NCBI GenBank assembly: GCA_000349905.1
Contig: KB722753.1
Location: 167,199-231,198 of the forward strand
Origin: Volvariella volvacea V23
Taxonomy: Eukaryota; Basidiomycota; Agaricomycetes; Agaricales; Pluteaceae
DNA: 64,000 nt
Direction: 5' to 3'
Shown here: one piece after another, positions 1 through 11,146 of the stretch
How the letters are laid out: the number at the start of each line of letters is the position of its first letter
How positions within the stretch are numbered: position 1 is the first letter of the stretch
The notes under the pieces: model-generated
Seen by the model: the letters and a program-made list of their open reading frames with translations, nothing else
Databases searched by the model: none
What the model was told of the DNA's origin: nothing
Position numbers and translations under genes: made by a program

Positions 1-2644
1 TGGGTCGACGATTTCCAGCGAATGCAAGCCAAGGGAGTGTATGTGCCCCATTGCTGTCACGCTCACATGCCACTCACCGGTCTGCGATTAGTGATGCTGT
101 TGCAATGAACATTGGTAGCTCCTCCTGGCAGCGTGCCCAGGTTGCTTCTGCCTATGCTGCCGCTCAGTCAATGGGCACCGGCTTCAAGCTCTTCTTCTCC
201 TTTGATTTTACGGAGATGGGATGTGATGTAAACGACATAATTTCGAGAGTCAACGAATTCGCAAACCACCCGAACCAATTTAAAGTAAACGGTAGACCAA
301 TGATATCCAGCTTCGCCGGTGACTGTCTTGGTCATGGTGGGTGGGCTTATCTCAAAGCTCAGACTAACGGATATGTTATGCCATTCATTTGGGGTCTTGA
401 GGGACAATTTAACAATTGGCCTGAATTGGATTCTTGGTTCTGGTGAGTTACGGAGATGTTGCGTTGTTTCTATGGCACCTACTTTTTTGAAAAATAGCTG
501 GGGCTGTGCGTGGCCTCAAGGCAACCAGGACAAAACGGTAAGTCGACTTATGACCTCATACGTACCAGTGATTTCTCACAGGCGACCAGAGCGCCGATGA
601 TGAATACTGTATGCGCTCCTGTTCATCGCGCTATTAACGGCTGTATTGAAATTTATGTAGACATGAGCCAGCTGGGCAGTCGCTATGCCACCTCGGTCAG
701 CATGTGGATGTTGTACGTCGCGTCTTTTGATGTGGGTCTGGTGTCCTTGCTGACCTCTACTAGCACCCACTTTGGCTATAAAAACTTCTACCAACGCGGT
801 GACAATTGGCTCATCAATAATCGCTGGGAGCAGCTCGTAGCGATGAGGGATCGATTAACCTTTGTTGAGATGGTCACTTGGTGCGCCGTTCATTTATCCT
901 TTTAGAGCTCTTGATGCTAAGCAATAGTGCCCCTATCCAGGAATGACTTTGGCGAGTCAGATTAGTGAGTGGAGCGGTCAGAGTATCTCCAGTACCAATC
1001 TGACGCGTTCCAGCTTCGGACCGATTAAAGGCGAGCAGCCTGCTGGCACAACCTGGGCCACTGGTTTCCCGCATACTGCCTGGTTCGACATGTCCCAGTA
1101 CTACATCACTGCCTTCAAAACAGGCTCTTATCCACCAATCACGGTGAGCACCACTTTACATCTTCGTTGGCTTGCTATAAATAGTGGCCCTGGAAAATAG
1201 CAAGACGTAATTTATTATTGGGCCCGTCCCCACCCAACTCACGCAACAGCATCCGCAGACCCACTTGGAAAACCCACTGGATGGGATTGGTCTGAGGTAT
1301 CGTCCTTGTTAGCGTTCTGTGCGCAAAACTAAAGCATGATGCCAGGATTTCCTGTGGGCCGCTGTCTTCGCCACCGGTCCCGCCAGTGTTACACTCCAAT
1401 GCGGTGGCAGCTCGCAGACCTTCAACGTTAATGCTGGTGTCAACAAGCTCAAGGTTCCTACCGCCCCTGGAAGGATCACCGTGAGCATGAATAGGAATGG
1501 TGCTACTATAATTAACCAATCGCCGAGTGATTTCACCTTCACTAATAATCCCACGCTTTGTAAGTTGCACAGGGGCAGTGTGGATTGAATAACTAACGCA
1601 GTTGGCTAGATAACTACAACGCGTATGTGGGTGCTGCCTGTGAGTTTCTTGTTGACCCAAACACGCACCCATAGCAACTGATATACGTCATTATAGATGC
1701 CTCTGGGACGCCACCGCCACCACCACCCCCCACGACAACCACCACCGCGATATCCACACCCACATCCACCCCTGTTAATGGGTTCTCTTACTATGGTTGT
1801 GTGGCAGAAGGAACGACAGGGTCACGCCGTGCACTTACTGGAGCTAGCTTTTCCCAACCCAACATGACCCCTCAAGTTTGTCAGTCGCTGTGCTCCAGTT
1901 TCAGGTATGCAGGGGTTGAATACAGGTAAGTGGACGTAGCCGCTCCTCGTGTCTGATGCTAATGATTAATTATTTTTTGTAGCAATGAATGTAAGTTCAA
2001 TCGTCGAGAGGTATCCACCAATGACTTCATGATTAACAGGTTTCTGCGGCAACTCCCTCACAAACAACGGAGCGACTGGCAGTGTTATTCCCTCAGGTAA
2101 TTGCAATTCCCCCTGTGCAGGCGACTCGTCGCAAACTTGCGGCGGTAGCTGGACACTCTCAGCTTACGAACAAGCAAATGTACGTGGCTATATGCTACAG
2201 TAATCCTAAACCGGACGCCCCTCTTATTTTGTATCAGTCCCAACCAGTGACATGGAATAGCGCCGGATGCTATACTGATGCCCAATCGCGCATGCTCCGA
2301 GGTTCCTCAACTTCGCAGGGCGGAATGACCTCGGCAACGTGCATCACTATTTGCAACTCGCAAGGATACACTATTGCTGCCACGGAATACGGACAAGAGT
2401 GTTTCTGCGGATCTCAACTATTTAAAGAAGGTGGAGCGGGCAATTCCGTCTCCGCTGGCGAGTGCAATATGCCATGCTCTGGTGCGTCTGTTGTTATGAT
2501 TTGGTGCAAATGGATGGACTAATGAGATTGTGCGCAGGAAATCCATCTGAAACCTGTGGTGGATCATGGCGCGGTAACGTATACGTCAAGCCTGGGACGT
2601 CCCTATCACGGAGACACCAACACAAGAGGCGATCCCACCTCTGA
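1..2644 (+). CDS. GH71 alpha-1,3-glucanase (mutanase) with two C-terminal WSC domains, 5' truncated
   Basis: The gene enters from the left edge, so the signal peptide and first part of the catalytic domain are missing. The joined exons read WVDDFQRMQAKGV-DAVAMNIG, then FKLFFSFDF, YYMSQLGSRYATSVS, GDNWLINNRWEQL and IKGEQPAGTTW, which is the glycoside hydrolase family 71 pattern (endo-acting on alpha-1,3-glucan of fungal walls). A beta-sandwich-like stretch (1346-1639) and a Pro/Thr linker (about 1706-1770) follow, then two WSC domains with the usual cysteine pattern and FCG/CGGSW motifs (about 1790-2240 and 2240-2620). Exons I can place: 1-38, 92-442, 498-537, 590-608, 661-712, 764-880, 941-964, 1014-1143, 1201-1296, 1346-1559, 1610-1639, 1697-1925, 1983-1990, 2040-2179, 2238-2481, 2538-2644. 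It is probably secreted and wall-acting. No frame break was seen. Confidence 0.9.
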
Positions 2645-3086
2645 TTCTCTCTCACCCACATTCGTTTGGAATATACCCGCTTTCCGCACGCACGGAATAG
2701 TAGCTAGTCTGCTTCGCATTTTCAGGTTCTCTTTTCGCTATTTTGTGCATATGCTTGCATTGCATTCAAGTTGATCATCTCTACTGTACATGACACACCT
2801 GGCTGTCATACGTCAGACACCTATCCTTCGCTTTGTGTTTCTCTCGTTATATTGTTGTTAGAATTAGAAGCGTAAGTACGCTTATAGGCTTATATCCATT
2901 GTTCTTCTAGTCGCTTTAGTGAGCATAGTTCTCAATACATGTGCTAGTTTGTTGGATTCGCGATTGTCGATTGTGTGGTGGAGTCTTGGGCACGTGACGA
3001 GATGATCTATTAAAAGACGTCTTCGATATGCAGACAGATTTTTGCCGCTTATCTCCTTCCTCTCCAGATACTCCCGGCGTGTCAAC
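2645..3086 (+). promoter_or_regulatory. Intergenic region and likely promoter of the F-box gene
   Basis: This 442-bp spacer holds the 3' end of the glucanase transcript and the upstream region of the next + strand gene. A CACGTGAC E-box-like octamer lies at 2991-2998 and an AT-rich TATTAAAAG stretch at about 3008, both less than 100 bp upstream of the chosen ATG at 3087. Function is inferred from position and motif only. I see no coding sequence here. Confidence 0.35.
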
Positions 3087-5230
3087 ATGCCGTCCAAAGC
3101 TGAACTTCGCGAGCTGTTTATACAGGATTTCTTGCAGCAGATACAGGACACCTTGCGAAGCAATCCGGGTATGACGCGAGAAGCTGCTGAGAAGAAAGTG
3201 CGAGACGATTGGCTAGCCAGGAATCCCCATGTACCGCCTAAGGATGGAAAGTGTTATATCAACCAGCTCCCTGATGAGCTTCTTGCATTGATTTTCCGGA
3301 CAGGGGTGGAGATGGAGAACGAGGATGAAGATGAGGACGAAGATGAAGACGAGGACGAGGACCCTACGGATGGCTTGGACGAGTCCGAACACCCTATGCA
3401 GACAAAGCTAAAGCTGTACGAAAAAGGCAAGAAGAGTGCAGAAGCAGAGACGGTGCCAGGTACAGGACTCCAGGACGAAGAACTCGTGATTGATATAGTT
3501 GGGGGCAGGAAGTCTAGGAGGAATTGGGTGGTCACTACTGTCCGCTCTTCTGACATGCCGAAGCGAGAGCAAGTAGGGGAACAAGACCACGAACCAGAAC
3601 CAGAATCCGGAAGGAAGAGCGAGAAAGGAGTCGGAGTGGAGGAAGAGGACCAGATTGATAATGAGGACATGGAATTGGAGGATTCACCAGAAATACCGTT
3701 CCAGGTCCTTGTCTCCCATGTCTGCAAGCGGTGGCGTGCTTTGGTGTTGGATATGCCGGACCTCTGGACATCAATAACCTTCACAGATGGACCACCGTTT
3801 GAAAGAAGTAAAGCTTGCATACAGCGATCAAAGTCACTGCCACTGGACATTTCTATTGATGTTACCACTGAGTATGGCCGGAATTCTTGGTCCTATAGGA
3901 TACTGTAAAGCATAACTTACCATGATTCCTTATTCACAGGTCCGATGAGGAAGAGGACGGCGACGACGAAAACCTGCAAGAAGATGGAGCCGATGACATA
4001 GGTCGTTCCCAGCCAATGCGACACAAGTCCCGCTTTGGAGAGAGCGAAATACGGCAAATGCTCGATATTATTATCCCGCATTTAGACAGATGGTGTGCGT
4101 TAGGCGTCGAAGTCAGCTATTATCCGCAGATGTATACCATCCTTTCACGGCTCTCCCAATGTCCGCCTGCGCCACAACTCAAATACCTTCAGCTGTATCA
4201 TTACGAGGATTGCGACAATTACGAAGCATTTTCACCGGAAAACCTCGCTATGCCTTTCCGTATCTTTAGTGGGAGTGCGCCGAAATTGGAGTCGGTGGCC
4301 TTCTGGGGGGTTCACCTCGATTGGGAGGGTTGTCTCGATTTTTTAAAGGGCTTGCTGGATGTAGAACTTGCATATCATGCCAAGGATGTTCGTCCAAGTT
4401 TTGAATCATTCGCCACGATGCTTCGCTCCTCGCCTTCGATGAAGTCCCTTCGGCTTGGACTCTCTGGACCTCGTGGTCAACCTCAAGACTGGCCAAAAGA
4501 GGTCATTCAACTGCCTTCACTGACAGAGTTGGCGCTTAGCTATCACGAATTGTCCTATATCCAAGCATTGTTTCCCTTACTCGACATGCCGAACGTCCGG
4601 AATCTAGCGCTTGCATTCGATCGAGAGGATTTCAGCGACTTTGGGAAGACGTTGGCAACACCGCAGCACGGAGGATCCAAATCGCTCTTGTCCGATATCG
4701 ACCACCTCAAAATAACGGAGATGCCGTGTGATAAAGAAACAATCCACCTGATGTACAGTCAGGCATTCAATCTCAAGTCACTAAATCTGAATTGTTCGGA
4801 CGTCGATCCGTACGAGGTTGGGTTCTTCGATGTCCTGGTTGAAGGTCCCTCCGGGAACACGCCAGGTACCGCTACTCAGACGGATTCTTCAGCGCCAACC
4901 CATGTCCCCCAGGAGACTTCGAGACTGTATTTCCCCCAACTGGATACACTTACCACTTTGGGAATACCTGGAAACCAAATTAAAGCATTCGTTGAAGCTA
5001 GGATCGCTGCCGGTGTTCCGTTAAAGAGGGTCTACATGAGCCAGGACGACCCGATATCCAAGAAAGAAATCAAGTACCTGAAGGAAAATCTTGAGACTTT
5101 GGACTTTTTTGAGCCCTCGGACGATGAGTACGAATACGAGGACGAGGAAGATGAGGACTTCGAGCTGGAACTGGAAGAAGTAGAGAGCGACGATGGGGAC
5201 GAGGAATGGGAGTCTGATTACTCGGACTGA
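3087..5230 (+). CDS. F-box/leucine-rich-repeat-like protein with a large acidic insertion
   Basis: The start is the ATG at 3087 (MPSKAELRELF). Residues about 55-70 read INQLPDELLALIF, the first half of an F-box. About 150 residues later comes FQVLVSHVCKRWRALVLDMP and a DLWTSI motif, the second half. The residues between are dominated by Glu/Asp runs (ED repeats at about 3310-3365). A short intron (3905-3939, 35 nt) joins to the second exon, whose approximately 400 residues have the regular hydrophobic spacing of degenerate leucine-rich repeats and end in another acidic tail. In the F-box family the motif binds Skp1 and the C-terminal part recruits substrates for SCF ubiquitin ligases. That role here is inference. 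F-box genes with acidic insertions are common in Agaricomycetes. Confidence 0.8.
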
Positions 5231-5482
5231 AGCGCTGGGACGGGCTATGCATTGTCTTCACATCGTCCTACATCCAGAAATTGAATGGTGCACCACTTAT
5301 TCAGCCACTAGCCTTGTTCCCATGGTACAGGGGCTGGACGGGGGGAGATCGACAGAGTGGGGACCCTGGGAACCGTGTGATTTGATGGATAAATAAAAAT
5401 AAAATGAAATGATCGACCCCAGGACCGGCAAAGCATATATCATTCTGCAAATTCCATCCACCCTTCTCACCACTTCCTCACC

Positions 5483-6948
5483 ATGTCCCTCGCCGATACC
5501 CTCCCCCCGTCTCTCAATCTTCCTCCCCATCTCAGTGCTCACAAGTATTTCCTTGTTTGCACCCTCACCGTCGCTGCTTGGGATACCTTGGTCTTGTCCC
5601 CACGGACATGGCGTTTAATCAAGACCCCTGGTTGGCCAGCGCTCAAGATCCTCTTCCACTTCTTGAGGGTGTGGATGCCTGTAGAGTTCGTCATAGTCGG
5701 TGAGCTGGTGCTGAACTGGCTAAATTGGTCTTGATTGCGAATGGGAATGTCCGTCTGCTTTAGCCGTCGCGTTCTTCGATACGAATTGGACTCAGGAGGT
5801 ACGTGGTGACGGGTACAACATGATGCGTACGCCGAGGATTTACCTTCTGCTTAGGTTTGTCAGAGGTTCTACCTCTTTGAGCCGATCGCTACTGCCATCC
5901 TGTTGGCCGCGACGTCTGGTACGTCTGGTGCTTGTTCCTTCATTCTGCAATATTGACACGGAATTCCAGCTATCCACATCATCCGAATTCACGCGATATA
6001 CGAAAAGGACAGGGCAGTTCTGTTTGGGTTGGGTGCGTTGTTTGCCGTTCAAGTCGTGGTAACGGGCATTTGCTGTGGTTTCTATCGCTGTAAGTCCCTG
6101 GCTCCGTCCATTCAAATTTTCGCTCAGCTCACCTTCCCCAGCTGTTCCGCTTTTGGAGGGTCAGGGGTGCATCGCTGGACCGAAGGAAAGTTGGGTTGGA
6201 ATTTACTGGGTTGCTCCGACGCTTCTTTACACGGCTACTGTGAGTTTGCCTAAAAATATCTTCATGCCTTGTTTAATCGATTTTTAGTTTGCGCTTGCCC
6301 TCAGGCGTTCACTCGCTTCGCTTGTTGCCAAACCACTCTCACCATGGAAGCTCATGTTGAGGGATGGCCTCAACCTCTACGCGGTATGGAAAACTATTTG
6401 TTTGAGTTTCTTGCGTTCTGACAGTAGAGCAAATAGTCCGTCTTTCTCGTAAACTTGGTCAATGTTATCTTCTGGTTCGTTATCAAGCCAACAGGAGTAG
6501 AAGATACTATTAGGACAATTGTCTCCAGGCAAGTCCAACAATTTTTTTGAGTGGCGCCCTTGCTTACATACAATCCAGTATGGCCGCAGTACTTACGACA
6601 TCTATGTCACTTCGCATTGTTCTTGCTGTCCGCGGAAGCCTTACGAACGGTGGTTCATTCGCCCTTACCAACTCTACCAACCAAACATCCTCCCGCACTA
6701 CCCATGTCAACATTACCACCCGATCTGCTGCACCCCAATCTGGACATGTGGCGCCTACCTATACTCTGGAGGATATCCGCACCAAACCTGAGGGTGAATG
6801 GTCTAATGACGGTGACGGCAAGTCCAGCGTCGGCGAAAGCAAGGCTGGAATCCTGGATGCGATGGACCAGCGCGGAAAACAAAATGTTGGCGTCAAGATC
6901 ACCATTGACAGAGAGGTTGGGTATGATCAGCATCCCTATGCCAAGTGA
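5483..6948 (+). CDS. Multi-pass integral membrane protein (DUF6533-like Agaricomycete family)
   Basis: The gene has at least eight exons starting at ATG 5483 (MSLADTLPPSLN). The joined protein shows about seven hydrophobic helices. These include KYFLVCTLTVAAWDTLVL near the N-terminus, then a stretch around WTQEVCQRFYLFEPIATAIL, then LFGLGALFAVQVVV, and WVGIYWVAPTLLYTA. The cytosolic tail is polar. The N-terminal W/D-containing helix pattern resembles the DUF6533 group of fungal membrane proteins, whose function is not known; I assign the family with moderate certainty only. Introns are 48-65 nt; one (6529-6578) has a GC donor (GCAAGT) and AG acceptor. The last exon ends at TGA/TAA 6946-6948. 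Confidence 0.75.
6529..6578 (+). other. GC-AG intron in the multi-pass membrane protein gene
   Basis: The exon ends TCCAG, followed by GCAAGT, and the next exon begins after ATCCAG. This splice gives ...IVSSMAAVL in frame with the flanking hydrophobic helices. No GT donor in the vicinity restores the frame. Confidence 0.7.
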
Positions 6949-7844
6949 CAGGCGTGAGCGTCACCATTGGATGGTCGGTACCACCGAGTCGGGGTATTGG
7001 TTAACAGGTATCGGCTTTGGCTTGCTTATTCCATTTCATCTCTCATCCTCAAAACCCTATCCAATCATATCTCATATTACTGTGATCTATTAGTCCGAAT
7101 GCGGCGAAATATCTTGTTTATTGCTACTATCATTCAACCCCTATATCCCTCCTTTTTTTTCACTTCCAACCCTCCTTCTCACGCGTGCCCCTACCTCCAC
7201 CTCCTTTTACGCCCCCACAACCCTCCCGGCTTCCTCGTCACCCTTCTGATCGTATCTCGCTTCTTTGGTTGCTTGAAAAGTCTTCATTTCCTTTTGACCC
7301 CCTAACAGTCACTGTACCTTATCTACTGTGCCATACCATCTTGCTTACCTTTTTGGAGTATCTATATATCATGTAGAACGTTCTACCTGACGGGGGGAGA
7401 ATTTGGTTATGTCTTGTTTAAATCTGTAATCGACGGTTTGAGCTTCGAGTGTATGTGTGATCCTGCAGCTAGTCATAACGTACTGCTATGTTGATGGCAC
7501 CCGAATAAGGGATGCAGGTTCAGTGATTATGGGAAATGTAATGTATGCTATTGGTGCGAGTAGGAATATGGATATACATAGGGCAACTAGCAAGTATAGG
7601 CGGCCAATAGTGTCCTTCCTTCTCCCACTTCACTGTATCATAGCCCCCATCATACTGGAATGAGAACAGCATGATGAGCGCCAACACTGCAATTGTTCAC
7701 GCTTCTTTTTTTGCTTACTGCCATCACGAAAATAGGTTGGTAGTAAGTGTCCTAGTTGACAGCTGATGCAAGTACAAAAGTGTGGTAACGCAGTAACGTA
7801 CGATACCAAACGCTGTGGTATCTTCTAGTTTTCCAGTAATGAGT

Positions 7845-7936
7845 GCCCTCGGTGCACCTTGGCAGTAATCGTAAGCTAACTAAGGATCTAGCCCTCGGTG
7901 CACCTTGGCAGTAATCGTAAGCTAACTAAGGATCTA
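7845..7936. repeat. Perfect tandem duplication of a 46-bp unit
   Basis: Positions 7845-7890 and 7891-7936 are identical over 46 bases (unit begins GCCCTCGGTGCACC and ends AAGGATCTA). There are two copies with no spacer. The perfect identity suggests a recent duplication by slippage or unequal exchange, or alternatively an assembly artefact. Confidence 0.95.
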
Positions 7937-8172
7937 GACCACAGGGTTTGAAATGAACACTGGCAGAAAGATATCGAGAGTGTCTTATACACTGGGGACG
8001 TGTCAAAAATAAGTAACCTCAACCTCAACCTCAGCCAGTCAGTGCATACTCGGAGCGCTCTAGGCTCTGGGTGTCTGTGAACGTGCAGTGCCCGAGTTTT
8101 CTGGCACGACCATCGGCCGGTTCTCGACATCAACCAACTTTTGGCCGTAACTTGCGCCCACAGTTGATAATA

Positions 8173-8442
8173 TCAAGGCACAGCATGCGGAAGCAACACG
8201 AATAAATAGTCCCAGGCATTGTAGGTCCCAGCAGCCGTACTGGCATCAGCTTCGAATTCTTCCATTACCATACAAGTCAGCGTGACACCCTTATGCGTGG
8301 CATACGCACAAGTATTTTCCCCAGTTCTCTTGGCAAGCTTACGCACAAGCCCACGATCAAGGGGATACGATCTGTCCAGCTTGACCGTTATCAGGCAGTG
8401 TGGTACACCAGTGGAGAAAAGAACTCCAAGAAAGAAGCGGTC
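8173..8442 (-). other. Orphan open stretch, possible exon or gene remnant
   Basis: On the minus strand a frame stays open for 89 codons from just after an in-frame TGA (8443-8445) to a TGA at 8173-8175. It includes GVLFSTGVPHC, YPLDRGLVRKLAKRTG and a terminal MEEFEADASTAAGTYNAWDY. Composition looks protein-like, but there is no initiating ATG at the 5' end and no family that I recognise. It could be the last exon of a decayed or unannotated gene. Confidence 0.25.
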
Positions 8443-9274
8443 TCAGAGACCCATTAATTTGAGTGTCGGGTCGGGGATATTTCCTAGATAAGAAACGTAT
8501 GCAGCGGCGGAGATAGAGTTGCTATACCCAGGCAGGCGCAATGATGACAATATGCAGAGATAGCCAGTCATTCATCACGATGGACTCTGGTGGAATGTCA
8601 AAGAGAAACGCTCTGAGCTGGTTTAATATAGATGTTAAACACTCGACTCGCAGGCTAAAACAAGCCGAGTCATAGATCCTTATTACGAGCACCTGGCGAT
8701 GATTGGGCAACACCACCATCACCAAGGTCCGCACTTGGCTTGACCCACATGTGACCCAAGGTGGTTATCATTTCGGGAGAAAGTCCAGCCCTGATAAGGA
8801 ATAAGAGCATACACTCCAGTGAGCTGAATGAACATCGGCGAAAACGAAGCGGTGATATTGGTTGTAGAGGGGGATCGGAAACGTCATAAGGGAGGGTCCC
8901 GATGGCAAGTGGCCAATGGGAGGGGATGGATGGGGACGTGATACACGATACATCGACCTGAGGGTGATCTGGCGGTACAGAAAAATAGATGATATAGCTG
9001 CTATTATAGGGTATGTTGCTTTTAAGTGTCCGACATGCGCCCAGGGAAACCGGGTGGAGGGAATAAAGAAGCGGATGAATAGTTTGACTATCATTCACAC
9101 AAAGTCAAGGGAAAGTGGAGTGGGTGAGATAGGGGATAAGGAACGAGAGCGAATAGGCAGACAGATCAGGTTGCAAAACAAAACACGAACGCGTCGAACG
9201 TATATGAAGAATAAGATTGCAAGAAAAGTCGGATATGAGTGCTTGAGCCTTCAAGCGAAAAGGAGCACAGTGCA

Positions 9275-10173
9275 TTACGAGTCCAGCTCAGGCTTCCATG
9301 GTAATCTAGTGATACCAAATACCACATCAGGGATCTCTTCCTCTTCGTAATTCTTCAGCGGTGGTGACTCCGATCTCTTTGAGCCATTAGGATTCGGCAT
9401 AGCAATCAATACGGCAACCTGTAGCGAAGTTGGCCGTTGTTTCGTCTGTGACTCAGGCTGTTGTTGCTGTGGAGTAGGGGGTCGATTGTTCGGACTAGCT
9501 GTCGTCCTGCGCCAGAATTGCGACCACGCAAGCGTAGGGGAGAACATTGTAGGCCCTGATTCTTGTGCGGCTGCTTCGGGTGTATATACAAAGGCAGCAA
9601 CTGTTGGTCTAGGTGTTGGAGGAGCTGGGGTATCCTTCGTACGCTTTCTTGAAATCGGTTGTGCACAGACGGGCTGTAGTGGATATAAACGGTATGCTGG
9701 AGCGGACACAAAAGTGTGCAGCGGTGAAAGAGAAGCGCTCACCATCATCTCGGCCCACGTCTCACCTCCAGACCTCAGCCATGCATCGTGGAACTTTGGT
9801 TTGCTCCCGTAACGACGTTTCTTCGAGCCTGGGGCCCGCGGCGGTAGCAGTAGACCCGCCGCAACAGCTTCATCAATATGGCGTTGGAACCTCCGACGCA
9901 GGATGTAAGATCTGAACACGATCGCGCATGAGACAAAGAGCAAGAGAAACAGCGTTGCGAGGAAGGTTATTCTATGTTGGGAGGTTGATTAGCCACTGGG
10001 AACGAGCAACGGGTGGGAGGGAATATTTTAAGAAGTCGATATACCCACAAGTAGAGGTTACTTGAGTTGGGGCCATTGCCTCCACCGGTTACGGGTATGG
10101 GGGATTCGGTGGGAGCTGGTTGCGCCTGCGACGCCTCCCCCAGCGTCGGGGCGGGTGATTGAATGGAGGACAT
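9275..10173 (-). CDS. Single-pass membrane protein of unknown function
   Basis: Exon 1 starts at ATG 10173 and encodes a Pro/Ala/Thr/Ser-rich extracellular-like segment (MSSIQSPAPTLGEASQ ... PNSSNLYL). A GTGGGT donor and CATAG acceptor join it to exon 2, giving NLYL-ITFLATLFLLLFVSC, a clean transmembrane helix followed by positively charged RSYILRRRF. The remaining roughly 220 residues are cytosolic, Pro/Gln-rich and low complexity, with a Gly/Lys/Arg-rich early part and an acidic NYEEEEIPDVVF patch before the C-terminal WKPELDS. Short Ser/Thr ectodomain plus one helix plus a basic cytosolic tail is a common layout in Agaricomycete orphan proteins. No catalytic domain is visible, and the function is unknown. 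Confidence 0.7.
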
Positions 10174-11146
10174 TAAAGAGGGAGCCTGGACCTGGAGATC
10201 AACAAACACAATTCCTCCACCGATCACCCACTATTTCCATCACCGGTCCCCCGGACACCTGCGTTAATTGCCATTTTTCGGTCCGCTGTCAGCCAATCTG
10301 CCGTCACAGTTCCTTGATTTCACCCCACTGGCTGCTTCGAGGGAAATAATTCATATATACATAAAAAGACGACTAGGGTAATATCAACAGCAGAGGACAA
10401 ATTGAGAAAGGAACGGGGCAAGATAGGAGTCAAAACGATTCAATGGTCCACCGAGGTGGAGCACAATTACCGGTAAGTATAGAGAGGACGCCGATGGCGA
10501 ATTTGTGAGAGAGAGAAGATAAAGAGAGGATCGAAACCAATGCGAGCGTTCGACAACTTGAGAGCATATGCAACGAGAGACACTGTGAACGACAGTCACA
10601 AACGGATCGAGGAAAGAAGGCGTACGTAGACTGTCGTGAACATTACAACCATCTCCAGGGTGCAGTGGTCATGTTCAAACACACATAAAGAGCGGCGTGA
10701 GGAGTGAGCGTTAGAGAAACAACAACGCAGTGCGATAGGGGGACCTATGGCAACAACCCAGAACAAGATGCTTCTAGTACACATATGCAATATACATCGT
10801 CAAAATGGATAGCAGGGAATGGGATTAGGGATGCAAGGCCAGGTGAGGCAAGATAAGAAATGAACCATATGTACACGTGAAGAGGTAAAGGGAAAAAAAT
10901 GCAAAAACCTTGTCCAAAATCCCGTTTTTTTTTTTTGGAAAAACACGAACGAACGACATTGTTTCCGACTTGTGTGCTTGTGCTGTAACTGTGGGTAACA
11001 TCACAATGCGAGATTATGCGACTTTTGAACAATACGGTGAGAGCGGATGTGAAATGCGATGAATGGGTCCATGCAAAGTGTGAAGAAATGCCAGAAATTA
11101 AGAATGAGAAATACAATTCTTTGAGAGAAGTTGGGATAGAAGGCGA
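10174..11146. other. Intergenic region with no recognised gene
   Basis: This 973-bp stretch lies between the 3' end of the Mps1-like kinase and the 5' end of the single-pass membrane protein gene, both on the minus strand. It contains a T-tract (about 10,923-10,937). Open frames on either strand lack domain features. Confidence 0.5.

Larger units (their letters stand above)
6949..9274. other. Gene-poor intergenic region
   Basis: About 2.3 kb with no confident gene. It contains the 46-bp tandem duplication and one orphan minus-strand open stretch (both listed separately), short CT-rich tracts around 7140-7250, and an AACCTC triplet-like tract near 8013-8035. Several open frames here have no recognisable domain or splice pattern. 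Confidence 0.5.

Noticed and set aside
3254..3868. 204-codon antisense open frame in the F-box gene, rich in serine
   Set aside because: It is the mirror of the GA-rich acidic coding tract on the other strand and has no domain.
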